DNA of 12,132 bases from Bacteroidota bacterium (GTDB lineage: Bacteria; Bacteroidota; Bacteroidia; Bacteroidales; 4484-276): the NCBI GenBank assembly GCA_013203545.1, contig JABMQA010001027.1, forward strand, positions 1 to 12,132, given 5' to 3'. Position 1 is the first letter of the stretch; each line of letters opens with the position of its first letter. The notes beneath the pieces were generated by a model. It worked only from the letters and a program-made list of their open reading frames with translations, had not been told where the DNA came from and did not search any database. The translations under genes and the position numbers were made by a program. Shown here piece after piece: positions 1 through 5,963 of this stretch.

Positions 1-117
1 TCGTTGCGTTATCCCCTGATTTAACCATGCGTGGTTTCGCTACGCATTTAAAACATGTTCCCATGCAAGTACGCACCCTTCCCCGTTTCGGGGAAGGGTT
101 GGGGATGGGGCTATTAT
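1..117. repeat. 117-bp direct repeat, copy 1 (left side of DUF559 gene)
   Basis: This stretch recurs at 597-713 with a constant offset of 596 and about five substitutions (near positions 30, 63, 75, 100 and 113). It ends in a 9-bp-stem hairpin: CCCTTCCCC at 76-84, loop GTTTC, GGGGAAGGG at 90-98, then a G-rich tail GGGGATGGGG at 101-110. A second small palindrome, ATGCGT (27-32) with ACGCAT (42-47), is perfect here but broken by one substitution in the other copy. The left limit is unknown because the window starts inside or at the repeat. The repeat overlaps the stop codon of the DUF559 gene by a few bases. Confidence 0.9.
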
Positions 118-497
118 AATTTTGTTTTCAATTTTTCAAGAACTGTACTTATGTCATTTAAGATTTCTTCATTCGTAAATCTTACGATAGTTAATCCCAG
201 GTTCTTCAGATCCTCTTCCCGTCCTTCGTCCCTTTCTTTTACTTCTTTCAGGTCGTGAATGCTGCCATCCACTTCTACAACCAACCGTTTTTCATGACAA
301 TAAAAGTCAACAATAAACCGGTTTACCGGGTGCTGACGCCTGAATTTTAATCCTTCAAATTTCCGGTTGCGAAGCCGTTTCCATAGGTTTGCCTCGGCTT
401 CGGTCATCTTCTTACGAAGCTGTTGGGCACGATCGAAAATTTCGGGCGTTGCCCCGTAATGGTAGATGTGTGATGATGTGTTTTTGAGTTTTACCAT
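114..497 (-). CDS. DUF559 domain protein, VSR-like endonuclease fold
   Basis: The product is a 127-residue single-domain protein. The family belongs to the PD-(D/E)XK nuclease superfamily, close in fold to very-short-patch-repair (Vsr) endonucleases; its biological role is not settled. Visible family features are the helical start with TEAEANLW (32-39), FRRQHP (52-57), the core strand FIVDFYC (61-67) followed by VVEVDG (73-78), which supplies the candidate metal-binding Asp64, Glu75 and Asp77, and a closing VRFTNEE (105-111). The length is normal for the family, so the gene looks intact. The ATG follows an A-rich leader, with no strong Shine-Dalgarno site. No gene lies in operon with it. It is boxed in by GC-rich hairpins whose tails point inward and by a long direct repeat, which suggests a mobile or formerly mobile cassette. 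The family call is secure; nuclease activity is inferred. Confidence 0.88.
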   Translation of the reverse strand: MVKLKNTSSHIYHYGATPEIFDRAQQLRKKMTEAEANLWKRLRNRKFEGLKFRRQHPVNRFIVDFYCHEKRLVVEVDGSIHDLKEVKERDEGREEDLKNLGLTIVRFTNEEILNDISTVLEKLKTKL

Positions 498-530
498 TTC
501 TTTTTTTGCCTAACCTCTCCCATAGTTATG

Positions 531-569
531 CCTCACCCCCGGCCCCTCTCCAAAATGGAGAGGGGAGCG
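531..569. repeat. REP-like hairpin, inverted relative to the flanking copies
   Basis: CCCCTCTCC (543-551), loop AAAAT and GGAGAGGGG (557-565) form a 9-bp perfect stem preceded by the tail CCTCACCCCCGG. Read on the opposite strand, the hairpins at 72-110 and 668-706 have the same layout position for position: C-rich tail, 9-bp stem, 5-nt loop, stem, then AGCG or TGCG. The three are therefore diverged members of one repeat family. This copy lies just upstream of the DUF559 start and is inverted relative to the copy beyond the gene's 3' end. Confidence 0.75.
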
Positions 570-596
570 TGCTTGCATGGGAGTTGTGGGTTTTGT

Positions 597-713
597 TCGT
601 TGCGTTATCCCCTGATTTAACCATGAGTGGTTTCGCTACGCATTTAAAACATGTTCCCGTGCAAGTACGCTCCCTTCCCCGTTTCGGGGAAGGGTCGGGG
701 ATGGGGCTGTTAT
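597..713. repeat. 117-bp direct repeat, copy 2
   Basis: This is the second copy of the repeat at 1-117, about 95% identical by eye. Its hairpin is CCCTTCCCC (672-680), loop GTTTC, GGGGAAGGG (686-694), with tail GGGGATGGGG at 697-706. The stem and loop are unchanged between copies, while substitutions fall in the spacer and tail. It lies between the DUF559 gene and the 3' end of the urocanate hydratase gene. Confidence 0.9.
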
Positions 714-745
714 TTGTGTTTATACATCTTCCTTCTGCATGAAAG

Positions 746-786
746 AACCGATATACTGCTTACCTGGACATGCCTATGATTCGGTT
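746..786 (-). terminator. possible weak terminator after urocanate hydratase
   Basis: AACCGA (746-751) and TCGGTT (781-786) can pair across a roughly 29-nt loop just beyond the urocanate hydratase stop codon. Read on the minus strand, the stem is followed only by CTTTC, so the T-run is poor. It is listed because no better terminator is visible before the repeat at 713. Confidence 0.2.
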
Positions 787-789
787 TAC

Positions 790-2802
790 TTATTTTATCA
801 ACCCATCAACCAGCCCCTCATCAGCAACATTGGGAATTGTAACTTTTAACCGGGGTTCCGCTTCCATAGCACGTTTGATAGCAAATACCGCTCCTTCATT
901 CCGCGCCCAGCTCCGTCTCGAAATCCCGTTGTTCACATCCCAGTACAGCATGTTTGTGAGTCTGCGACCGGCATCTTCGCTTCCATCCAGTACCATTCCA
1001 AATCCACCGTTGATCACCTCGCCCCAGCCAACGCCGCCACCATTATGTATGGATACCCAGGTGGCGCCACGGAACGAATCCCCGATTACATTCTGAATGG
1101 CCATATCTGCTGTGAATTGTGAACCGTCGTAAATGTTGGATGTTTCCCTGAAGGGGGAATCGGTTCCGGAAACATCGTGATGATCTCTTCCGAGGATCAC
1201 CGGAGCTGAGATTTTTCCTTCTTTGATGGCCTTGTTAAAAGCCGATGCAATTTTAATCCTGCCTTCGGCATCGGCGTAAAGGATGCGTGCCTGGGAGCCG
1301 ACAACCAGTTTATTTACCTTTGCCTCGCGAATCCATCGGATGTTATCCTTCATCTGTTGGGTGATTTCCTTTGGGGCTGTCGTTGCAATTTCTTCAAGTA
1401 CCTCCATGGCAATGTGATCGGTGGTATCCAGATCTTCAGGCCTTCCGGAAGAACATACCCATCGGAAAGGGCCGAATCCATAGTCGAAGCACATGGGTCC
1501 CATAATATCCTGCACGTATGAAGGGTATTTGAAGTCGCCGTTTTCTTTGAGGATATCGGCTCCGGCACGGCTGGATTCAAGAAGGAAAGCATTTCCGTAA
1601 TCGAAAAAGTACATGCCCCGGGCGGTGAGTTTGTTTATGGCATCTACCTGACGGTGAAGTGAAGCGCGAACAAGCTCTTTGAATTTTTCCGGTTCTTCGG
1701 CCATTATCCGGTTCGATTCTTCAAAGGTTAATCCGGCAGGGTAGTAGCCACCAGCCCACGGATTGTGCAGTGAAGTTTGATCCGATCCCAGTTCAACATG
1801 GATATTTTCTGCAACCAGCTTTTCCCAGAGATCCACAACATTGCCGACATAAGCCAGTGATACAGATTCCTTGTTGTCTTTTGCTTTTCTGATCCTGTTA
1901 CATAATTCATCCGGATCATAGAACAATTCATCCACCCAGCCCTGTGAATGGCGTTTCACGGCTGCTTTTTCGTTTACTTCGGCAATCACACCAATGGCAC
2001 CGGCAATCACTGCTGCTTTGGCCTGTGCGCCCGACATACCTCCCAGTCCGGAAGTGACAAACAATTTACCGCCAAGTCCTTCTCCGGCATTTCCGGCCAG
2101 CATCCTTCCGGCATTCAATACTGTGATGGTCGTTCCATGCACGATCCCCTGCGGGCCGATGTACATGTACGATCCGGCTGTCATCTGGCCATATTGTGAA
2201 ACACCCAGTGCATTGAATTTTTCCCAGTCATCCGGTTTGGAATAGTTGGGTATCACCATCCCGTTGGTTACCACCACCCTGGGTGCATCTTTGTGTGATG
2301 GGAACAAGCCCATTGGATGGCCTGAATACATGACCAGCGTTTGCTCATCACTCATCTCGGCCAGGTATTTCATGGTTAGAAGATATTGCGCCCAGTTTTG
2401 AAATACAGCGCCGTTGCCACCGTATGTAATCAGTTCACAGGGATGCTGAGCTACTGCTGGATCCAGGTTATTCTGGATCATGAGCATAATGGCAGCTGCC
2501 TGTTTGGTTTTACAAGGATATTCATCAATACTCCTGGCATACATTTTATAGGACGGCATAAACCTGTACATGTAAATCCGGCCATGCTTTTCAAGTTCTT
2601 CAGCAAATTCGGGAGCAAGGGTCTTGTGGTGGATTGGATCGAAATACCGGAGGGCATTCTTCAGTGCCAGCTTTTTTTCGTCGTGCGATAAAATGTCTTT
2701 TCTTTTGGGTGCATGGCTGATGTCGTCGTCCCAGGCTTTTGCATCCGGCAAATTAGCAGGAATACCCTGCAGGATCGACTCTTGAAAACTATTGTTTTTC
2801 AT
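790..2802 (-). CDS. hutU: urocanate hydratase, long (animal UROC1-like) form
   Basis: Urocanate hydratase adds water to urocanate, giving 4-imidazolone-5-propionate, the second step of histidine breakdown; it is a cytoplasmic enzyme with tightly bound NAD+. Diagnostic blocks are present in order: YGGNGAVFQNW (127-137), TSGLGGMSGAQAKAA (250-264), GSDQTSLHNP (339-348), GPMCFDYGFGPFRWVC (435-450, with the candidate active-site Cys450), GRDHHDVSGTDSPFRETSNI (538-557) and HNGGGVGWGEVINGG (586-600). At 670 residues it is about 110 longer than the well-studied Pseudomonas enzyme and matches the length and wording of animal urocanase. The other hut genes (hutH, hutI, hutG) are not in the window. The ATG at 2800-2802 lies downstream of a promoter-like site at 2828-2856. 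The gene is divergent from the aldolase/aminotransferase pair. Confidence 0.97.
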   Translation of the reverse strand: MKNNSFQESILQGIPANLPDAKAWDDDISHAPKRKDILSHDEKKLALKNALRYFDPIHHKTLAPEFAEELEKHGRIYMYRFMPSYKMYARSIDEYPCKTKQAAAIMLMIQNNLDPAVAQHPCELITYGGNGAVFQNWAQYLLTMKYLAEMSDEQTLVMYSGHPMGLFPSHKDAPRVVVTNGMVIPNYSKPDDWEKFNALGVSQYGQMTAGSYMYIGPQGIVHGTTITVLNAGRMLAGNAGEGLGGKLFVTSGLGGMSGAQAKAAVIAGAIGVIAEVNEKAAVKRHSQGWVDELFYDPDELCNRIRKAKDNKESVSLAYVGNVVDLWEKLVAENIHVELGSDQTSLHNPWAGGYYPAGLTFEESNRIMAEEPEKFKELVRASLHRQVDAINKLTARGMYFFDYGNAFLLESSRAGADILKENGDFKYPSYVQDIMGPMCFDYGFGPFRWVCSSGRPEDLDTTDHIAMEVLEEIATTAPKEITQQMKDNIRWIREAKVNKLVVGSQARILYADAEGRIKIASAFNKAIKEGKISAPVILGRDHHDVSGTDSPFRETSNIYDGSQFTADMAIQNVIGDSFRGATWVSIHNGGGVGWGEVINGGFGMVLDGSEDAGRRLTNMLYWDVNNGISRRSWARNEGAVFAIKRAMEAEPRLKVTIPNVADEGLVDGLIK

Positions 2803-2827
2803 TGTTTTTGAATTGGAATTTTTTTTG

Positions 2828-2856
2828 CAAAATTAAAATTATTTCTGTCGTCACAA
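2828..2856 (-). promoter_or_regulatory. Bacteroidota-type promoter for hutU
   Basis: Read on the minus strand, TAATTTTG (2835-2828) matches the -7 consensus TAnnTTTG perfectly, and TTG (2856-2854) lies 18 bp upstream as a -33 element. It leaves a short leader before the ATG at 2802. The same 18-bp spacing is seen in the opposing promoter at 3140-3169. Confidence 0.55.
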
Positions 2857-2941
2857 TGCGATTTTGGAAGGAAGGGTGCACGACAAATAACATAAAACTT
2901 TCATCAGAAAAATATTTTGTCATCGAATTGATCGAATTTAA

Positions 2942-2978
2942 CGAATTTTTTTCCCGCCTTTGGCGGGAAAAAAATTCG
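2942..2978. repeat. perfect 17-bp inverted repeat, terminator-like hairpin
   Basis: CGAATTTTTTTCCCGCC (2942-2958) and its exact reverse complement (2962-2978) are separated by the loop TTT. Each strand would give a GC-rich CCCGCC/GGCGGG stem flanked by seven A and seven T, the shape of a bidirectional intrinsic terminator. It sits between two divergent promoters, upstream of both genes and not at the end of any visible gene. It may insulate the two promoters, end an unseen small transcript, act as a protein-binding site, or be a repeat element. Confidence 0.85.
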
Positions 2979-2984
2979 AATGAA

Positions 2985-3023
2985 TCACCCCTCCGCAAGC
3001 AGTGGGCAAAAATGTGGAGGTGA
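2985..3023. repeat. imperfect palindrome, REP-like
   Basis: TCACCCCTCC (2985-2994) pairs with GGAGGTGA (3016-3023) if two C residues are bulged out. The interior includes GCAAGCAGTGGGC. It directly adjoins the 17-bp inverted repeat, so the two may be one composite element at 2942-3023. I recall similar sequence as dispersed intergenic repeats in Bacteroidota, but cannot check that here. Confidence 0.45.
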
Positions 3024-3139
3024 TAGAGCCATCGTCTTACAGGGAACTTACATGAGGGATTTAAGAAGAAATCTGAGGTCTTATGAGGAATATTCTTTTA
3101 TTTCAATGGCAAAAAATCCATTATTCCAACGAATCCATT

Positions 3140-3169
3140 TTTGTAGCCTTGAATTAGTGCCTACTTTTG
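3140..3169 (+). promoter_or_regulatory. Bacteroidota-type promoter for the aldolase/aminotransferase operon
   Basis: TTTG (3140-3143) and TACTTTTG (3162-3169) match the -33 and -7 consensus elements with an 18-bp gap. The -7 box ends 16 bases before the ATG at 3186, implying a very short leader. No Shine-Dalgarno sequence is seen. Confidence 0.6.
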
Positions 3170-3185
3170 TGAAAAATTTTGATAC

Positions 3186-4076
3186 ATGATAAAATTAAAT
3201 GGAATTTTCCCACCCTTGCCCAGTTCGTTCGATCAGGATGAAAACCTGGCACCGGATAAGATGAGAAGCAATATCGAAAAATTAAGTGCTTTCGACTTGC
3301 GTGGCTTTTTGGTATTGGGCTCCAATGGTGAGCTGGTGCATTTGTCGGATACAGAAAAAATTCAGGTATATGAAATGGCACGTGAGGCCATTATTCCGGA
3401 TAAATTGATGATTGCCGGCACCGGCGGACAGTCAACCCGCGAAACGATCATGCTCACCAGGGCAGCCGCAAAGGCCGGCGCTGATGCCGTGCTGGTTTTA
3501 AATCCATTCTATTATAAAGGACTGATGAAACCCGAAGCCTTAAAGCAGCATTATTTTGCTGTAGCCGATGCGTCAACAATACCTCTTATAATGTATAATA
3601 TGCCTGCCAATTCAGGGATGGATATGGATGCTGACACCCTGCTCATGCTATCGGAGCACCCAAATATTGCAGGCATGAAGGATTCGGGGGGAGATGTGGC
3701 AAAAATGGGTGCCATCAGAAAACGGGCGAAACCTGAATTTCAGATACTGGCCGGATCGGCAGGATTCCTTGTTCCGGCCATGAGTGTGGGTGCCTGCGGC
3801 GGTATTCTGGCCTCGGCAAATATCGCTCCTGCACAATGTATAGCCATGCACAAAGCCTTTAATGCCGGGGATATGGCCGAGGCAAGCCGGTTGCAATTGG
3901 ATATTATTCCTGTAAACAATGCCGTTACCAAAAAGTGGGGTGTGCCGGCCTTGAAGGCGGCCATGGATTATATCGGCTTGTATGGAGGCCCGGCACGTAA
4001 ACCCATTCTTCCACTTGATGCAGCTACTAAAGCAGAACTATTGAAAATATTAGACGACTATAACATCATATCTTAA
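3186..4076 (+). CDS. 4-hydroxy-2-oxoglutarate aldolase-like, DHDPS/NAL superfamily (HOGA1-like)
   Basis: This is a class I (Schiff-base) aldolase, predicted to cleave 4-hydroxy-2-oxoglutarate into pyruvate and glyoxylate in the cytoplasm. The 296-residue TIM barrel shows the Schiff-base Lys165 in GMKDSGGD (163-170), Tyr137 in YNMPANSG (137-144), Tyr110 in NPFYYKG (106-112) and GSNGE (45-49). Adding 31 to Ser46, Asn47, Tyr137 and Lys165 gives the human HOGA1 numbers 77, 78, 168 and 196, as I remember them, so the alignment appears gap-free. LAGSAGFL (188-195) and YGGPARKPI (266-274) also recall HOGA1. It is unlikely to be lysine-pathway DapA, because the GTTGE motif and the substrate-binding Arg of DapA (YNVPxRT) are missing. 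The stop is 4 bases before the aminotransferase ATG, so the two are one operon, and the partner fits glyoxylate chemistry. Another 2-keto acid substrate remains possible. Confidence 0.82.
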   Translation: MIKLNGIFPPLPSSFDQDENLAPDKMRSNIEKLSAFDLRGFLVLGSNGELVHLSDTEKIQVYEMAREAIIPDKLMIAGTGGQSTRETIMLTRAAAKAGADAVLVLNPFYYKGLMKPEALKQHYFAVADASTIPLIMYNMPANSGMDMDADTLLMLSEHPNIAGMKDSGGDVAKMGAIRKRAKPEFQILAGSAGFLVPAMSVGACGGILASANIAPAQCIAMHKAFNAGDMAEASRLQLDIIPVNNAVTKKWGVPALKAAMDYIGLYGGPARKPILPLDAATKAELLKILDDYNIIS

Positions 4077-4080
4077 GAAA

Positions 4081-5238
4081 ATGAAAAGAAAGCTTTTAAT
4101 GATTCCGGGACCCATCGAATTTGAACCGGAAGTGATGGATGCCATGTGTGTTCCCACACCCAGTCATGTGGCTCCTGATTTTATCGAGAGCTTTGGCCAC
4201 AGCCTGGAAATGATGAAGCTGGTATGGATGTGCCCTTCAGGTCAGCCCTTTGTAGTTGCGGGCACCGGTACCCTTGCTATGGATATTGCCGGCTCCAACC
4301 TGATTGAACCCGGCGATTGTGCCATGGTAATTTCGACCGGATATTTCGGACATCGGTTTGCCAATCTTTTAAGGCGATACGGTGCAAACGTAACGCTGCT
4401 CACAGCACCTGTCGGCGACATCGTTCCTTTGGAAGAAATTGAGGCTGCCCTGAAAAAAAAGAAATATAAATTGATGACCTCTACCCATGTGGACACCTCC
4501 ACAGCGGTGATGAACGACCCAAAACCCATTGGAGTGCTTGGTAAAAAGTATGATGTGCTCACTATTCTTGATGGTGTTTGCTCGGTGGCGGGCGAAGAGA
4601 TTCAACAAGAGGCCTGGGGTATTGATGTGGTGCTTACCGCTTCACAAAAGGCCATTGGTGTCCCTCCCGGGCTGGCCATGCTGGTTGTTTCGCCAAAAGC
4701 CATGTCGGTTTGGAAGAACCGCTCCCAGCCGGTTGGAAATTACTACGCCGATTGGGAAAACTGGTTGCCCATCATGGACGCCTATCTGCAGCGCAAACCT
4801 TCCTATTTTGGAACACCGGCGGTAAACCTCATCCTGGCCCTCGAAAAAAGTTTGCAACTCATACTGAAAGAAGGAATGGAACAACGCATTGAGCGGCACC
4901 GCAAGGTAGGTCATGCCTTTCGTGAAGGATTGAAAAGCCTGGGGTTAAAAATTATTCCACTTAACGATGGTGCTGCCGCCAATACCCTTTCTGCACCCTG
5001 GTTCCCCGAAAACGTTCAGGGCTCAGCATTGATTTCGGGTATCCTGGATGAAGGAGTTATTGTTGCCGGCGGATTGTTACCCGAAATAAAAACCAGCTAT
5101 TTCAGAGTTGGCCACATGGGTATGGTAGGTAAAAATGAAGTTGTTACAACCCTGAAAGCCATCGAAACCTCGCTGATTAAACAAGGTCTTAGATTAGAAA
5201 ATGATGCTTGTTTGAAAACAGCATTGGAAATTTTATAA
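4081..5238 (+). CDS. class V PLP aminotransferase, alanine/serine-glyoxylate aminotransferase-like (AGXT-like)
   Basis: This is a fold-type I PLP enzyme of the alanine-glyoxylate/serine-pyruvate aminotransferase family, expected to transfer an amino group from alanine or serine to glyoxylate, giving glycine. The 385 residues are normal for the family. Visible features are the opening LLMIPGP (5-11), the phosphate-binding AGTGTLAMD (60-68), ILDGVCS (162-168, with PLP-ring Asp164), the Schiff-base Lys190 in TASQKAIGVPPG (186-197), the TPAVN segment (245-249) and the carboxylate-binding FRVGHMG (341-347, Arg342). There is no organelle or export signal. It starts 4 bases after the aldolase stop and is probably translationally linked. 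The pairing argues that it removes the glyoxylate the aldolase makes. Other class V substrates, such as 2-aminoethylphosphonate or purine-derived donors, cannot be excluded from sequence alone. Confidence 0.85.
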   Translation: MKRKLLMIPGPIEFEPEVMDAMCVPTPSHVAPDFIESFGHSLEMMKLVWMCPSGQPFVVAGTGTLAMDIAGSNLIEPGDCAMVISTGYFGHRFANLLRRYGANVTLLTAPVGDIVPLEEIEAALKKKKYKLMTSTHVDTSTAVMNDPKPIGVLGKKYDVLTILDGVCSVAGEEIQQEAWGIDVVLTASQKAIGVPPGLAMLVVSPKAMSVWKNRSQPVGNYYADWENWLPIMDAYLQRKPSYFGTPAVNLILALEKSLQLILKEGMEQRIERHRKVGHAFREGLKSLGLKIIPLNDGAAANTLSAPWFPENVQGSALISGILDEGVIVAGGLLPEIKTSYFRVGHMGMVGKNEVVTTLKAIETSLIKQGLRLENDACLKTALEIL

Positions 5239-5643
5239 ATCTAAGGAAAATAACAAAAGAGGCTGTCTTAAAAGGCTTTGTGGGCCTTTGTGTCTCCTTT
5301 GTGTTATTTTTAAAAAGCTGTTAAACAGAGTGTCACAAAGAATACACAGAGCTTCTCAAAGTAAAAAAATGAATGCTTCGGTTTTGCGAATAATTACCAG
5401 CGAAATAAAGGAATTACCCGAATAAAAGAATGGATTCAAATTTTCGGAGCTTGATCGCATCCCAGCTTCCACTAAAAACAAAACCCCGATCCGTCAATTA
5501 AAGAACCGGGGCAAAAACAAATTACCACACCAATCCACAATTTAGATTCTCTATAAATTTTACAATTCCTCCAATTAATACTTCCTGCTAAAGAAAATAT
5601 TTTAAACTTTGCGCCATTGTTAAACTTTAAAAATCAAAAGAAA
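5239..5643. other. 405-bp intergenic region before the ferredoxin gene
   Basis: It contains a possible 6-bp hairpin after the aminotransferase (AAAGGC 5271-5276 with GCCTTT 5284-5289, no T-run), the CTTTGTG inverted repeat at 5276-5365, and a CCCCG/CGGGG hairpin (5484-5488 and 5507-5511) whose T-rich side lies on the minus strand, where no gene is seen. Just before the ferredoxin, AAACTTTG (5604-5611) is one base off the TAnnTTTG box and may be its -7 element. No protein gene is evident. Confidence 0.5.
5276..5365. repeat. imperfect inverted repeat built from CTTTGTG heptamers
   Basis: CTTTGTG occurs at 5276-5282, 5286-5292 and 5297-5303, spaced 10 and 11 bp, about one helical turn. Their complements CACAAAG or diverged versions follow at roughly 5335-5362. 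The two arms match about 75% over 28 bases. It is similar in design to the CTTAGTG element at 11951-12037. The sequence GAGGCTGTCTTAAAAG just upstream (5260-5275) resembles ends I associate with Bacteroidota insertion elements, but no matching opposite end was found. Confidence 0.6.
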
Positions 5644-5814
5644 ATGGCTTACGTAATAACAGATGACTGTACTGCATGTGGTACTTGCATTGATGAATGC
5701 CCCGTAGAAGCTATCTCTGAGGGCGATATCTACATAATCGATCCTGATGTTTGCACTGACTGCGGTGCATGCGCCGACGTTTGTCCCGTAGAGGCCATTC
5801 ATCCCGAAGATTAA
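5644..5814 (+). CDS. 2[4Fe-4S] ferredoxin, clostridial type
   Basis: This is a small cytoplasmic electron carrier with two four-iron clusters, typically serving pyruvate or 2-oxoacid:ferredoxin oxidoreductases and related low-potential enzymes. The 56-residue protein has two CxxCxxCxxxCP motifs, Cys9-12-15-19 and Cys37-40-43-47, in two near-identical halves (each with CPVEAI). It is rich in Asp and Glu, as this class usually is. The ATG at 5644 was chosen because it gives the standard MAYVITDDC start and follows an A-rich leader; an in-frame ATG at 5617 would add nine residues not expected in the family. It appears monocistronic, with a strong terminator at 5851-5885 directly after it. No partner oxidoreductase gene is in the window. 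Confidence 0.95.
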   Translation: MAYVITDDCTACGTCIDECPVEAISEGDIYIIDPDVCTDCGACADVCPVEAIHPED

Positions 5815-5850
5815 TTCGGTTCAGGATAAAAGAAAAAACATATGTTAAAA

Positions 5851-5885
5851 AAGAGACCCGGTTTATTGTGACCGGGTCTTTTTTT
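5851..5885 (+). terminator. intrinsic terminator of the ferredoxin gene
   Basis: AGACCCGGT (5854-5862) pairs perfectly with ACCGGGTCT (5871-5879) around an 8-nt loop, followed by a T-run to 5885. The A residues at 5851-5852 extend the stem against the T-run. Confidence 0.9.
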
Positions 5886-5910
5886 ATATGTACTTATTCA
5901 ACCGAAAACG

Positions 5911-5946
5911 AAAAAAGCCACCCGTTGTTTACGAATGGCTTTTTTT
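5911..5946 (-). terminator. bidirectional terminator, mainly for hppA
   Basis: AAAAAAGCCA (5911-5920) pairs with TGGCTTTTTT (5936-5945), with an inner CGT/ACG stem after two mismatches. Read on the minus strand, it begins 18 bases beyond the hppA stop and ends in six T residues. On the plus strand it also ends in a T-run, so it can back up the ferredoxin terminator. Confidence 0.8.
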
Positions 5947-5963
5947 ATTTTTAAAACCTTATT

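Larger units (their letters stand above)
2803..3185. other. 383-bp divergent intergenic region between hutU and the aldolase gene
   Basis: The spacer holds a promoter at each end (2828-2856 minus, 3140-3169 plus), a perfect 17-bp inverted repeat in the middle (2942-2978), and an imperfect palindrome (2985-3023). Several CGAATT-like words precede the inverted repeat at 2923-2946. Short open frames across it show no recognisable protein. Confidence 0.6.

Noticed and set aside
506..742. 78-codon open frame on the plus strand
   Set aside because: It is made almost wholly of the inverted hairpin and the second 117-bp repeat copy, and its start lies beside the DUF559 start; it is translated repeat, not a gene.
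2980..3189. 69-codon open frame between hutU and the aldolase gene
   Set aside because: It begins in the palindromic repeat (a PSASSGQ-type peptide is what such repeats encode), covers the aldolase promoter and overlaps the aldolase start; no family resemblance.
3186..4076. Annotation as dapA (4-hydroxy-tetrahydrodipicolinate synthase)
   Set aside because: GTTGE is GSNGE and the Arg of YNVPxRT is absent; the HOGA1-like motifs and the aminotransferase partner fit better.
5484..5511. CCCCG/CGGGG hairpin as terminator of the aminotransferase operon
   Set aside because: The stem is only five secure pairs and the T-rich side is on the minus strand, where no gene ends; no plus-strand T-run follows.
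5617..5643. Upstream ATG that would extend the ferredoxin by nine residues
   Set aside because: The extension is Lys/Asn-rich leader sequence; clostridial-type ferredoxins begin with MAYxI, which matches the ATG at 5644.
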